A stretch of 27,661 nucleotides of DNA from positions 1 to 27,661 of the forward strand of contig DATEZO010000138.1 in the NCBI GenBank assembly GCA_035255485.1. The letters run 5' to 3'. Position 1 is the first letter of the stretch, and each line of letters opens with the position of its first letter. The notes under the pieces are model-generated. The model worked only from the letters and a program-made list of their open reading frames with translations. It made no database searches and was not told the origin of the DNA. Of the stretch, positions 7,690 to 17,691 are shown one piece after another. This DNA is from DATEZO01 sp035255485. GTDB lineage: Bacteria > Pseudomonadota > Gammaproteobacteria > Burkholderiales > Burkholderiaceae_D. The translations under genes were made by a program, and so were the position numbers.

Positions 7690-10283
7690 TCGGCCTGGCG
7701 CGCGTAACCCGCTGGCTGCAGCAGGCTGCCGGCATCGATACCGGCCTGGCCTGGCCTGATGCGATTCTGGGATGGTTATTCCAGCCGGGTCCGCTGGCGT
7801 CGTGCGCCGGCTGGCGTGCCGCGTTCGACGCATTGTTTCCGCATGTCGCGCAACGCAGGCTCGCCCTTGACGACCTGATCCGCATTCCGCTGCAGGCACT
7901 CTGGCTTATCCTGATATGCCGCGCCGCACCACCCACGGCGGCTAGCCCGGCACGGTATGGCCGGCGCATACACGCTCTGGCGGCGTACGCACATTACCGC
8001 TTCACACAGGCCTGCGCGCGCCTCGTGCGAATCGCGCCGCTGGCGCGGCTGGATGCGCCGGCCCGCATCCAGGCAGCGATGCAGCGCCATGCGCGGCATC
8101 GCTTCTGGAGGCTGCCCTTCGTACGATATGGCGCCTACGCAATCGCCACGCTCCTGGCGGCACTGTGCATCACCACTCCGTTCAGCGCCGTCGCCCAGCT
8201 CGTGTTCATCGTGCTGCTGTGGGGCATCGCCATATTGATCCGGCGCATGCCGGGCCCGGTGGCGACGCTGCTGCTGATTGTCCTGTCAGTGACGGCATCG
8301 ACCCGCTATCTGTGGTGGCGCATGGCCTACACGCTGAACTGGGATGCGCCGCTCGATTTCGCCTGGGGCGTTCTGCTGCTGTGCGCGGAAATCTATACCT
8401 GGATCATCCTGATGCTGGGTTACCTCCAGACGAGCTGGCCGCTCCGGCGCGGCCTGATGCCGCTGCCGGACGATCAAAACGCCTGGCCAACGGTCGACGT
8501 CTTCATTCCAACCTATAACGAGCCGCTCAAGGTCGTCATGCCGACGGTGTATGCCGCGCTTGGCATCGACTGGCCGCGCGACAAGCTGCATGTATACCTG
8601 CTCGACGACGGACGGCGTGACGAATTCCGGGATTTCGCGCGGCAGGCCGGTGTCGGCTACCTCATCCGGCCCGACAATCGCCATGCCAAGGCCGGCAATC
8701 TGAACCATGCGCTGACAAAGACCGAAGGCGAATACATCGCCATCTTCGATTGCGACCATATCCCGACACGCTCGTTCCTGCAAACGACGATGGGGTGGTT
8801 CTTGCGCGACAGCAAGCTCGCGCTGCTGCAGACACCGCATCACTTCTTTTCGCCGGACCCGTTTGAACGCAATCTTGGCATGTTTCGCGACATGCCCAAC
8901 GAGGGCGAGCTGTTTTACGGTGTGGTCCAGGATGGCAACGACCTGTGGAACGCCACCTTCTTTTGCGGCTCGTGCGCCGTGATCAAGCGCGCGCCGCTCG
9001 AGTCGATCGGAGGCATCGCAGTCGAAACCGTGACCGAAGACGCGCATACCGCGCTCAAGCTGCAGCGTCTTGGCTATGGCACGGCGTACCTGAATCTGCC
9101 GCAAGCCGCCGGCCTGGCTACCGAAAGCCTGTCGGCGCATATCGGTCAACGCATCCGCTGGGCGCGCGGAATGGCGCAGATTTTCCGCCTCGATAATCCA
9201 TTTTTCGGCAAGGGCCTGAACTGGATGCAGCGCATTTGCTACGGCAATGCGATGCTGCACTTTCTCAATGGCGGACCGCGTCTTGTCTTCCTGACCGCGC
9301 CGCTCGCGTTCCTGTTGTTCCATGCCTATGTGATCTATACACCGGCCATTGCGGTGATTCTGTATGTGCTGCCGCACATGGCGCATGCCAGCATCACCAA
9401 TTCGCGCATCCAGGGGCGGCACCGCCATTCCTTCTGGGCCGAAGTCTACGAAACGGTTCTGGCATGGTATATCGTGCGTCCTACGACGGTGGCCCTGTTC
9501 AATCCGCACAAGGGTAAATTCAACGTCACGGCCAAAGGCGGCCTGGTCGAGGAAGAGTATTTCGACTGGATGATTTCACTACCGTATCTTGTTATCGTCG
9601 GCCTGAATATGCTTGGCTTTCTGTTTGGCGTCGGCCGCATTCTATGGGGGCCGGCCGATGAGATCGCCACGACGCTCTTGAACCTGTTCTGGACCGGATA
9701 CAACGTGCTGCTGCTGGGTGCGGCCATTTCGGTAGCTGCCGAGGCCAGGCAAGTGCGGCGCACGCACCGCGTGGCCATGCGCCTGCCGGCCGTGCTGCAC
9801 CTGCCGGGCGGTCAGTTGCTGCACTGTGAAACGGAAGACTTTTCCGAAGGCGGCGTAGCGCTGCTCGTGCCGCCGTACACGACCCTGTCCGCCGAAACGG
9901 CGGTGCAGGTGTCTCTGCGGCGCGGCGTGGAAGAATATGCTTTTCCCGCGTGCGTAATAGGCCATGCCGGCGCGCGCCTGCGTCTGCGCTGGACCTTGGC
10001 GTCACGGGAGCAGGAAATCCGGCTGGTGCAATACACCTTCGCCCGCGCCGATGCCTGGATCGGTTGGGCCGACGGCCGCCAGGCCGACCAGCCGCTGCTG
10101 GGCCTGCGCAAGGTAATGGTCACCGGCGTAAGAGGCTACCGGCGCGTGGCCGAACATGCCGCTTCCAGCGGTGCGCCATGGATGCTGCGCACGCTGCGCC
10201 TGATGCGCTGGACTGTCAGTTTGATGCCGCGCACGCCGCGCCCGTTTACCACTTCAGTGTCTGCCTATCCGGATCGCAATTGA
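7686..10283 (+). CDS. bcsA: Cellulose synthase catalytic subunit BcsA (UDP-forming)
   Basis: BcsA is the inner-membrane family-2 glycosyltransferase that polymerises UDP-glucose into beta-1,4-glucan and extrudes it. The 865 residues match the E. coli protein along the whole length. An N-terminal extension (1-140) precedes membrane helices (about 150-250). The GT domain has DDG (307-309), DCD (355-357), FFCGSC (425-430), TED (450-452) and QRIRW (488-492). More membrane helices follow (530-690), then a C-terminal PilZ domain with RQVRRTHR (688-695) and DFSEGG (718-723), the c-di-GMP site. All catalytic and allosteric motifs are intact, so an active, c-di-GMP-activated synthase is expected. Translation starts at GTG 7686, overlapping the bcsQ stop by 4 bp; one base separates its stop from the bcsB ATG. 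Confidence 0.98.
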   Translation: MIGLARVTRWLQQAAGIDTGLAWPDAILGWLFQPGPLASCAGWRAAFDALFPHVAQRRLALDDLIRIPLQALWLILICRAAPPTAASPARYGRRIHALAAYAHYRFTQACARLVRIAPLARLDAPARIQAAMQRHARHRFWRLPFVRYGAYAIATLLAALCITTPFSAVAQLVFIVLLWGIAILIRRMPGPVATLLLIVLSVTASTRYLWWRMAYTLNWDAPLDFAWGVLLLCAEIYTWIILMLGYLQTSWPLRRGLMPLPDDQNAWPTVDVFIPTYNEPLKVVMPTVYAALGIDWPRDKLHVYLLDDGRRDEFRDFARQAGVGYLIRPDNRHAKAGNLNHALTKTEGEYIAIFDCDHIPTRSFLQTTMGWFLRDSKLALLQTPHHFFSPDPFERNLGMFRDMPNEGELFYGVVQDGNDLWNATFFCGSCAVIKRAPLESIGGIAVETVTEDAHTALKLQRLGYGTAYLNLPQAAGLATESLSAHIGQRIRWARGMAQIFRLDNPFFGKGLNWMQRICYGNAMLHFLNGGPRLVFLTAPLAFLLFHAYVIYTPAIAVILYVLPHMAHASITNSRIQGRHRHSFWAEVYETVLAWYIVRPTTVALFNPHKGKFNVTAKGGLVEEEYFDWMISLPYLVIVGLNMLGFLFGVGRILWGPADEIATTLLNLFWTGYNVLLLGAAISVAAEARQVRRTHRVAMRLPAVLHLPGGQLLHCETEDFSEGGVALLVPPYTTLSAETAVQVSLRRGVEEYAFPACVIGHAGARLRLRWTLASREQEIRLVQYTFARADAWIGWADGRQADQPLLGLRKVMVTGVRGYRRVAEHAASSGAPWMLRTLRLMRWTVSLMPRTPRPFTTSVSAYPDRN

Positions 10284-10284
10284 C

Positions 10285-12570
10285 ATGTGCCCACCTCTGA
10301 CCGCAATGATTCGCCTCATCCAGTCATTCATGCTAGTCGCAGCCATGGCGCCGGCATCGGCTGCTCCCGAGACTAGCGCCCCGGTGTCATTGCCCGTAAC
10401 GGCCACCGCGACTGCCGCGCCTGCCGGCACGCCGCATGCCCGCATGCTGACACTATCTAGCCTGGCCTTCAATCAGCCGTCCGTACACCTGCGTTCGACC
10501 GAGGGCACCGCCGATTTCGACTTCGGCGTGCGCGCCGATGAAATCGCCACCCAGGCCGGCCTGAAGCTGCGCTACACCTTCTCGCCGGCGCTGATCGCCG
10601 GCCTGTCGCACCTGAAGGTCCTGCTCAATGGCGAAATAGTCGCCGTGCTGCCGTTTTTAAAGGAACATGCCGGCCGCATGCTCGAGCAGGAGATTGCCAT
10701 CGACCCGCGCTTCATTACGGGCTACAACAAGCTGCGCTTCGAATTCGTCGGACACTACACCAATGAATGCGAAGATTCCCTGCATTCGAGCCTGTGGGCC
10801 GATATCAGCGGCGCAAGCGAATTGAAAATGACTCTGCAGCAGGTGCCCGTGCGCAACGAACTGTCGCTGCTGCCGCAGCCGTTTTTCGATGCGCACGATG
10901 CGCGCCGTTTGACGCTGCCGTATGTGTTTGGCGCGCGGCCGTCCGCGGCGACGCTGCGTGCGGCAGGCATTACATCGTCGTGGTTCGGCAAGCTGGCCGC
11001 CTGGCGCGGCGCGCGTTTTCCGGCGCGCCTGGATGTGCTGCCGACCGGCCATGCCGTCGTGTTCGCCACCAATACCGAGCGGCCCGCCTTTCTGATGAAA
11101 GCCGATCCGTACACGGGTCCGGCCGTCAGCGTCATGACCAACCCGGCCGACGGCATATCGAAGCTACTGCTCGTCACCGGACGCGATGGCAACGACTTGC
11201 GCATGGCGGCGATCTCGCTCGTGCTCGGCAATGCAGCCCTCTCGGGTACGAGCGTGACAGTCGCGCCGCCACGCGAGGAGACGCCCCGGCACGCTTACGA
11301 TGCGCCGAACTGGGTACGCACCGATCGCCCGGTAAAATTCGGCGAACTGGTGCAGGCGCCACAGCAACTGCAGGCGACAGGCCACGTGCCGGACGCCATC
11401 CGCCTGAACCTGCGCATGCCGCCGGACCTGTATGTCTGGCGCAGTCGCGGCGTACCCGTCGATCTGGGATTCCGTTACACGCCGCCGGTGCGTGCCGGCG
11501 AGTCGCGCCTGGTCGTAGGCATCAATGACGAATTCGTGCAGGGGTTCAATCTGCGGCCGTCCAGCCAGGGCGGCAATCTGGCGCGCCTGGCCCTGCCGCT
11601 GCTCGAGAATGGCTTCGTGACCGAGCGCCACATGTTCAATCTGCCGGCCTACAAGCTGCGAACGCGCAACCAACTGCAGCATGCATTCGGCTTTACCTAC
11701 TACAAGGATGGCACCTGCCGTGATATCCAGGCCGACAACGTGCGCGCGATGATCGATCCCGACTCGACCATCGATTTTTCCGGGTTCCCGCATTACGCCC
11801 GGATGCCGCATCTGGGCTATTTCGCCACGAGCGGCTTTCCGTTCACGAAATTCGCCGATCTGTCGCAGACCACGATCGTCATGCCGACTGTGCCAGGCGC
11901 CCCCGACATCGAGGCCATGCTTACGCTCCTGGGGCGCATGGGAGAGGCGTCCGGCTATCCGGCCACACGCGTGACGGTGACGACCTCCAGCAACGCCGAT
12001 GCGCTCAGGGACCGCGACCTGCTGCTGATCGGCACGGCAGCCAATCAGCCGCTGCTGGTCAAATGGGGCGAGCGTCTGCCAGCCATCATCGCCAACCAGG
12101 ACCGTCGCATCAGCGAACCGGCGCGGTCGGTCAATTTCCTCTACGATTGGTTCGGCTTTGGCACTACGCCCGATACCAGTATTGCGGCACAGGCATTGCT
12201 GCGGGGCGCGGGTCCGCTCGGCGCGCTGCTCGGCTTCGAGTCGCCGCTGTCGAGCAATCGCAGCGTGGTTGCGATTACCGGGGTCGATGCCGCAGATTTC
12301 ACGCAGGTACTTGATATCCTCGACAATGATGCCGTGGCGCGCACAATGTATGGCAGTGCGGTATTCGTCCGCGGCGATAAGGCCGAAAGCATTCTGGCCG
12401 GCAAGACATACACGCTCGGCATGCTGCCGTTCTGGCTTGTGATCTGGTATGCGGCGCTCGAGCATCCGGCACTTTCCGTCGCCATGCTGCTGGCCGCACT
12501 GGCGCTGGCAGCCTGGCTCATGCACCGTGCGCGGCAGCGTCGGCGCAAGGCTTCGGGAGCACACGCATGA
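10285..12570 (+). CDS. bcsB: Cellulose synthase periplasmic subunit BcsB (first copy)
   Basis: BcsB is the periplasmic, membrane-anchored partner of BcsA. It contacts the translocating glucan and, in E. coli, oligomerises into a crown. This copy has 761 residues: a signal peptide (about 1-26), the paired carbohydrate-binding and flavodoxin-like domains, and a C-terminal anchor (about 715-747) preceded by the conserved AGKTYTLGMLP (705-715). Cys162 (HYTNECED) and Cys478 (TCRDIQAD) sit in conserved blocks. It directly follows bcsA and so is the presumed primary partner. A paralogue of nearly equal length lies at 18461-20749. ATG 10285 is used here; ATG 10306 (MIRLIQSF) would give a tighter signal peptide and cannot be excluded. 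Its TGA overlaps the bcsZ ATG. Confidence 0.97.
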   Translation: MCPPLTAMIRLIQSFMLVAAMAPASAAPETSAPVSLPVTATATAAPAGTPHARMLTLSSLAFNQPSVHLRSTEGTADFDFGVRADEIATQAGLKLRYTFSPALIAGLSHLKVLLNGEIVAVLPFLKEHAGRMLEQEIAIDPRFITGYNKLRFEFVGHYTNECEDSLHSSLWADISGASELKMTLQQVPVRNELSLLPQPFFDAHDARRLTLPYVFGARPSAATLRAAGITSSWFGKLAAWRGARFPARLDVLPTGHAVVFATNTERPAFLMKADPYTGPAVSVMTNPADGISKLLLVTGRDGNDLRMAAISLVLGNAALSGTSVTVAPPREETPRHAYDAPNWVRTDRPVKFGELVQAPQQLQATGHVPDAIRLNLRMPPDLYVWRSRGVPVDLGFRYTPPVRAGESRLVVGINDEFVQGFNLRPSSQGGNLARLALPLLENGFVTERHMFNLPAYKLRTRNQLQHAFGFTYYKDGTCRDIQADNVRAMIDPDSTIDFSGFPHYARMPHLGYFATSGFPFTKFADLSQTTIVMPTVPGAPDIEAMLTLLGRMGEASGYPATRVTVTTSSNADALRDRDLLLIGTAANQPLLVKWGERLPAIIANQDRRISEPARSVNFLYDWFGFGTTPDTSIAAQALLRGAGPLGALLGFESPLSSNRSVVAITGVDAADFTQVLDILDNDAVARTMYGSAVFVRGDKAESILAGKTYTLGMLPFWLVIWYAALEHPALSVAMLLAALALAAWLMHRARQRRRKASGAHA
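10981..11023 (+). repeat. 43-bp tract identical to a tract in the second bcsB
   Basis: These 43 bases match 19145-19187 exactly, in the same reading frame and at the same protein position (residues 233-246, motif WFGKLAAWRGARFP). All 14 codons are identical. Other blocks of identical protein sequence between the two genes differ at several synonymous sites. Confidence 0.9.
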
Positions 12571-13712
12571 TGCTGCGCGCACATCTCCATCGAGCAGCGG
12601 TTGCCTGCATCTTCGGGTTGGCAACGCTGCCCGCTGCCGCCGATACGGCGCCCTGCCAGCCCTGGCCGGCATGGAATGCCTTTCGCACGCATTTCATCAA
12701 TGAGGCCGGCCGCGTGATCGATCCATCCGCGCCGCCGGGTCTCACCACGTCCGAGGGCCAGGCATATAGCATGTTTTTTGCTTTGGTCGCCGGCGATCAG
12801 GATAATTTCGCGCGCATTCTGCGCTGGACCGAGGACAACCTTGCCGATGGCGATCTCACTGCACGGCTGCCGGCCTGGCAATGGGGACGCCGGCCCGATG
12901 GGAGCTGGGGCGTGCTCGACGAAAATGCCGCCGCCGACGCCGACCTGTGGATTGCCTATGCGCTCGGCGAGGCCGGACGGCTATGGAACGAGCCGCGTTA
13001 CGCGGCGCTGTCCCGCCTGCTGGCCGAACGCGCATTGCGGGAGGAAACGCTCGATCTGGCGGGGCTTGGCCGCACTCTGTTATCCGGCCCTTCGGGCTTT
13101 GTGCAGGCGTCGGGCCAAGTGCGCTTGAACCCGAGCTATGCGCCGCTGCAAATCATGCGGCGTTTTGCGACTCTCTATCCGCAGCGCGCCTGGACGCAGT
13201 TGGCGGCGACCTCGCTCGAGGTGATCGTGCGCGCCGCGCCCCGCGGTTTCGCACCCGACTGGGTGCGCTACCGGGTCGGCGCGGGATTTCAGGCCGATAC
13301 TGAAACCGGCGCGGCGGGTGGATTCAACGCTATCCGCGTCTATTTATGGGCGGGCATGCTGGCCGAGGATGATCCGGCGCGCGCCGTCCTGCTGCGGACG
13401 CTGAGACCGGCAGCGCAAGCCGTGGCAATGCGCGGCACGCCTCCACTATCGGTCGCCACGCGCGACGGCAAAATGACCGGTACCGGCCCGGCCGGATTCT
13501 CGGCGGCGATGTTGCCGATGCTATCTGCGCTACGCATGCACGACGCAGCCGACGCGCAACGTCTGCGCATCGAAGCCAGAGCACCGCTGGCGCAGTCGGA
13601 CAACTACTACGACCAGGCGCTGGTTCTGTTCGGCGCCGGCTTTGCGGAGGGCCGCTACCGTTTCGCACGCAACGGTGCGCTCGTGCCGACATGGACATGC
13701 GCCGCACACTGA
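12567..13712 (+). CDS. bcsZ: Endo-1,4-beta-glucanase BcsZ (GH8)
   Basis: BcsZ is a secreted family-8 glycoside hydrolase that cuts beta-1,4-glucan in the periplasm; it tunes cellulose export and is usually part of bcs operons. The 381-residue protein has a signal peptide (about 1-25, ending LPAAADT). The catalytic acid Glu63 lies in TTSEGQAYSM and the family signature ADADLWIAYALGEAG (123-137) carries the catalytic aspartates. Its length is close to that of E. coli BcsZ (368). The ATG at 12567 overlaps the bcsB stop (ATGA), and its 3' end overlaps bcsC by 22 bp, so it is coupled to both. No disrupted residues are seen. Confidence 0.96.
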   Translation: MMLRAHLHRAAVACIFGLATLPAAADTAPCQPWPAWNAFRTHFINEAGRVIDPSAPPGLTTSEGQAYSMFFALVAGDQDNFARILRWTEDNLADGDLTARLPAWQWGRRPDGSWGVLDENAAADADLWIAYALGEAGRLWNEPRYAALSRLLAERALREETLDLAGLGRTLLSGPSGFVQASGQVRLNPSYAPLQIMRRFATLYPQRAWTQLAATSLEVIVRAAPRGFAPDWVRYRVGAGFQADTETGAAGGFNAIRVYLWAGMLAEDDPARAVLLRTLRPAAQAVAMRGTPPLSVATRDGKMTGTGPAGFSAAMLPMLSALRMHDAADAQRLRIEARAPLAQSDNYYDQALVLFGAGFAEGRYRFARNGALVPTWTCAAH

Positions 13713-16700
13713 TCCCGGCCATGCTCGGGATTGGGGCTGCCGTCGCACACGCGGCGACCGGCGACGACGCGCCGCTGACACTGCGCCTGAGCGCCGAGCT
13801 CATGGGACATTCCCCTGCGCACGCACAAATTTTCGGTGCCGGCCCGGCAACTGCTCTCGAACTGCGTCGCGCCGAGGCACTGTCGCTGGACAAGTCCGTT
13901 CTGCCGCCGTTCTCCTCGCGCACTCCGGCCAGGGATGCGCTGCTGGATCGGGCACGACTGTGGCAGTCGCGCAACCGCGATGATCTCGCTGCCGAAGCGC
14001 TCAACCGCCTGCTGGCCATGTCACCGCAAGACCCCGATGCACTGGCGCAGCTGGCCATGCTGCAGTTGCGCCTTGGCCAGAAGCCCGCAGCCAAGGCAAC
14101 GCTCGCGCAGCTGCGCCGCGTACGGCCCGATCACCCCGATATCCCGCGCATCGTCACGCTGATCCGCCTCGAGGAAGAGGATCGTAACCGTTTGCGCGAG
14201 GCACGCTTGCTGGCGCGTGCCGGCAAACCGGAGCAAGCCCTGGCTGCGCTGCGCGTTCTGTATCCCGACGGGCCGCCGACTGGCGATCTGGCGTTCGAGT
14301 ATTGGCAGCTTGTGGCGGACACGCGCGGCGGCTGGGAGCGCGCTCTTGCCGGGCTGCGGCATCTGGTCGCCAGTTATCCCGACAATCTTCGCTACCGGTT
14401 GGCGCTGGCCGGGCACATCACGATTCGCCGGCCGGCCGACGCGGCAGCCTTGAAGGTGATCCGCGAACTGGTCGATACGCCAGCCTTGCAACAACAGGCG
14501 CGCACGGCATGGCGCAAGGCCATGCTGCGCCTGGGACCGATGCCATCGAGCGTGCCACTAATCGAACAATATCTGGCGCGCGAAACGATCGAAGACCAGG
14601 GCGTCAAGGAGCACCTTGCCCGGCTGCAGGCGGAAATCGAGCGGCAGCGCCGCCTACTGACGGACCCGTATTACCGGGCGCAGCGCGAAGGGCTGGCGCT
14701 GCTCGACAAGAACCGGCTTGACGATGCAGAGGAACGTCTGCGCTATGCCGCGCAGGGGCGCCCCGGGACGCCGGACGTGCTGGGAGGACTGGGACTCATC
14801 TGTCTGCGTCAAGGACGCCATGCCGAGGCCCAGGCTTATTTTAGCCAGGCCGCCCGCAGTCAGCCGAACCGCTGGAGCAGCCTGCTGAAAACGGCGCAGT
14901 TCTGGGGCCTCATGCGCATGGCATCCGATGCCATGAACGCCGGCGACCCGACCTTGGCCGAACGCAAGCTGCGCGAGGCCGGCACGCTCGATGCGCGCGA
15001 GCCGGCGGCACTGACGGGGTTGGCGCAGTTGCAGGCAGCGCAAGGACGCCAGCGCGAAGCCGAGGAAGCATATCGCGCCGCACTCGCGCTCGAACCGGCC
15101 AATGCCGGCGCAATCCAGGGTCTGGCCACGCTCTTGCTGCGCGACGGCCGCAGCGCGGCGGTCGACAGCCTGCTCGTCCGCGTGACTCCGTCCGAGCGTC
15201 GCGGCGTCGACGCCGCGCTCGATGCCGCCCACGCCGCAGTCTACAAGGAGCGCGCCGAAGCGCTGCTGTCCAGGAACGATACGGTCGGCGCGGCAAGCCT
15301 GCTTGAACAGGCTGCGCGTCATGACCGCGATGATCCGTGGCTGCGCTACGATCTGGCCCGTCTGTACGGCGCGCTCGGCCAGCATGCTCGCGGCGAAGCG
15401 CTGTTTGACGAGCTTTTGGCGCACCGGCCGGCCGATCCTGCCGCGCGCTACGCCCATGCGCTGTATCTTTCCGGGCAGGAGCGCCGCGTCGAAGCGCTGA
15501 CCACGCTCGAGCGCATTGCCGTGCGCCAGCGCGACAGCGACATGGCCTCACTCCAGCGCCGCCTGTGGATGGCCGTGGTGGCGCAACGCGCCGAAGCACT
15601 GACCAGACAAGGAAATGCGCCAGCCGCACATACGCTGCTGGCGCAGGCCGAACAGGCCGCCCGCAACGACCGCGGTTTGCTGCTCGATATCGCCGAGGCA
15701 TGGCTTGAAGCCGGCGATACCGTTCATGGATACCAGTTGCTCATCGCACTTGCCGACGCACCACCGCCCTCGTTCGACTGGGGCGTGCGCCATGTACGCC
15801 TGCTGGCTTCGGCCGGCGGCGATAATATGGCACCGTTCCTGCTCGAACGCCTCCAGGGAATGGCCAGCACACCCCAGCAGCAGACCGCCATCGACGATGT
15901 GCACATCGATCTGGCCCTGCGCGCAGCCGCAAGGCTACGCGCAGCCGGCCAGCCGGACCAGGCATTGAACGCGCTGATACCGTGGCGGCGCAACCACCCG
16001 CGCCACGAGCGTCTGCTAGCGGCCGAGGCGCGCATATTGCGCACGCTTGGCCGGCGCGATGCGGCGCTCTCGGATTTTGAAGAACTGTCGGCCCTGCAGC
16101 CAGGTAATCGCGCTTACTTCATCGCCCGCATCGAATTGCTTATCGAGGCGCGCCGTTTCGACGCGGCGCACAGCCTCATCGACGCCCAATGCGCCGACCT
16201 GCATGACGCCAGCGCCGATCATGTCGCCGATCTGGTCGGGGCGCTACGCGACCTCGGAGATGCATCGGAGGCGCGCCGCCTGGCCGATACCGGGCTGCAG
16301 CGCATGCCGGACCAGCCGCGCCTGCTGGCATTGGCGGCGGAACTCGCATGGGATGGTGGCAGCACCGAGGAAGCGCTTGCATTGCAGCAGCATGCGGTTG
16401 CCGCCGCGCATGCCGCACAGCCGGCCGCACTGTCGATATTGAGCCCGTCGCCGGACGGGCAAGCTCCGACGATCGAACGCACCGCCAATGCAAGTGCAAC
16501 CGCTACTGACTATTCTCATCGCCACCTGGCCGAGCTGCTCGACGCGAGCGCGACCTGGGTCGCCGGCGCAGCCGACATACGCACGCGCAGCGGCGCGGCC
16601 GGCACTTCGGCATACCACGCAGCCGAGCTGCCTTTTGAATGGAAAGGGCCGCAATCGCGCGACGGTCGCTGGACCTACCGGGCGGAAATCGCATCTCTGG

Positions 16701-17689
16701 ACGCCGGCACGCTCGACTTATCCGCCGCATCCGCCTCCTTCGGCAGCGCCCTGCTATGCAATCCGGCCTGCGACACGGGCACGATTGCCCAGCGCGCACA
16801 CGGCCTGGTGCTTGACGCCTCCCTCGATCGCAACGGCGTGCGCTATGACCTTGGCACCACGCCTCTGGGTTTTCCAGTGCAGTCGATCGTCGGCGGCATG
16901 CTGCTCAAGGGAGACATTGGACCGCTAGGCTATTCGCTGGATGTCTCGCGCCGCCCTCTGACCGGCAGCCTGCTGTCCTATGCCGGCCAACGCGACCCGC
17001 GCACTGGCCAGGTCTGGGGCGGCGTACGCGCTACCGGCGTGCGCCTGGGCGCAAGCCTGGATGACGGTGGCACGCTTGGCCTCTGGTCTTCGTTCGGCCT
17101 GCACCACCTGACCGGAACCAATGTCCTGCCCAACGACCGGCTGCAGATCATGTCCGGCGCGATATGGCGCGTCGTCAACGATGACGACACCATCCTGCAG
17201 TTCGGCCTGACCGGCATGCATTGGCGTCTGCGCGAGAATGCCGGCGAATATACATTCGGCCATGGCGGCTACTATAGCCCTCAACGCTATACGTCGCTAT
17301 CCTTGCCGGTCACTTTCGGCCGGCGCTTCGCACGGCTGTCGTATGCGGTACGCGCATCGATATCGGCTTCGCGCTCGGACACCGCCAGCGCCGCATACTT
17401 TCCCACCGATGCCGCTCTGCAGGCAGAGGCCGTCAGCCGCGCGGCCGACACCGGCGTCACACCGTTCTACGCAGGCGGCGCCGGCCGCGGCACGGGGTAT
17501 TCGCTGGCGCTGGCCGGCGAATACCAGGCCACTTCGCGGCTATTTATGGGTACCCGCCTGGAGCGCGAGCGTTCGCCCGATTATGCACCGAACCGTTTCA
17601 CGCTTTATCTGCGTTATGCGCTGGGGCGCCCATCGGCGCGTCCGGTGCCGCTGCTGCCCGAACCGACCAATCCGGTGTCGCAATACTGA
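13691..17689 (+). CDS. bcsC: Cellulose export outer-membrane protein BcsC
   Basis: BcsC carries the glucan across the periplasm and outer membrane. The 1,332-residue protein has a signal peptide (1-21, ending AHA), a long alpha-solenoid of tetratricopeptide repeats (about 60-930, with many Ala/Leu/Arg-rich helices such as ALNRLLAMSPQDPDALAQLA), and a C-terminal beta-barrel (about 940-1312) beginning near DYSHRHLAELLD. It is longer than E. coli BcsC (1,157), which suggests extra TPR units. After the last predicted strand (FTLYLRYALG) a Pro-rich tail of 20 residues runs to the C terminus. ATG 13691 or 13697 could start translation; I use 13691, which overlaps bcsZ by 22 bp. Only two bases separate its stop from the next gene. 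Confidence 0.95.
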   Translation: MDMRRTLIPAMLGIGAAVAHAATGDDAPLTLRLSAELMGHSPAHAQIFGAGPATALELRRAEALSLDKSVLPPFSSRTPARDALLDRARLWQSRNRDDLAAEALNRLLAMSPQDPDALAQLAMLQLRLGQKPAAKATLAQLRRVRPDHPDIPRIVTLIRLEEEDRNRLREARLLARAGKPEQALAALRVLYPDGPPTGDLAFEYWQLVADTRGGWERALAGLRHLVASYPDNLRYRLALAGHITIRRPADAAALKVIRELVDTPALQQQARTAWRKAMLRLGPMPSSVPLIEQYLARETIEDQGVKEHLARLQAEIERQRRLLTDPYYRAQREGLALLDKNRLDDAEERLRYAAQGRPGTPDVLGGLGLICLRQGRHAEAQAYFSQAARSQPNRWSSLLKTAQFWGLMRMASDAMNAGDPTLAERKLREAGTLDAREPAALTGLAQLQAAQGRQREAEEAYRAALALEPANAGAIQGLATLLLRDGRSAAVDSLLVRVTPSERRGVDAALDAAHAAVYKERAEALLSRNDTVGAASLLEQAARHDRDDPWLRYDLARLYGALGQHARGEALFDELLAHRPADPAARYAHALYLSGQERRVEALTTLERIAVRQRDSDMASLQRRLWMAVVAQRAEALTRQGNAPAAHTLLAQAEQAARNDRGLLLDIAEAWLEAGDTVHGYQLLIALADAPPPSFDWGVRHVRLLASAGGDNMAPFLLERLQGMASTPQQQTAIDDVHIDLALRAAARLRAAGQPDQALNALIPWRRNHPRHERLLAAEARILRTLGRRDAALSDFEELSALQPGNRAYFIARIELLIEARRFDAAHSLIDAQCADLHDASADHVADLVGALRDLGDASEARRLADTGLQRMPDQPRLLALAAELAWDGGSTEEALALQQHAVAAAHAAQPAALSILSPSPDGQAPTIERTANASATATDYSHRHLAELLDASATWVAGAADIRTRSGAAGTSAYHAAELPFEWKGPQSRDGRWTYRAEIASLDAGTLDLSAASASFGSALLCNPACDTGTIAQRAHGLVLDASLDRNGVRYDLGTTPLGFPVQSIVGGMLLKGDIGPLGYSLDVSRRPLTGSLLSYAGQRDPRTGQVWGGVRATGVRLGASLDDGGTLGLWSSFGLHHLTGTNVLPNDRLQIMSGAIWRVVNDDDTILQFGLTGMHWRLRENAGEYTFGHGGYYSPQRYTSLSLPVTFGRRFARLSYAVRASISASRSDTASAAYFPTDAALQAEAVSRAADTGVTPFYAGGAGRGTGYSLALAGEYQATSRLFMGTRLERERSPDYAPNRFTLYLRYALGRPSARPVPLLPEPTNPVSQY

Positions 17690-17691
17690 CC

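Noticed and set aside
8286..9509. 407-codon open frame antisense to bcsA
   Set aside because: It is a shadow of a strongly conserved gene, with no domain or ribosome site.
11164..12672. 502-codon open frame antisense to bcsB
   Set aside because: It mirrors the codon pattern of bcsB in GC-rich DNA and encodes low-complexity Arg/His/Gln-rich sequence without any recognisable domain.
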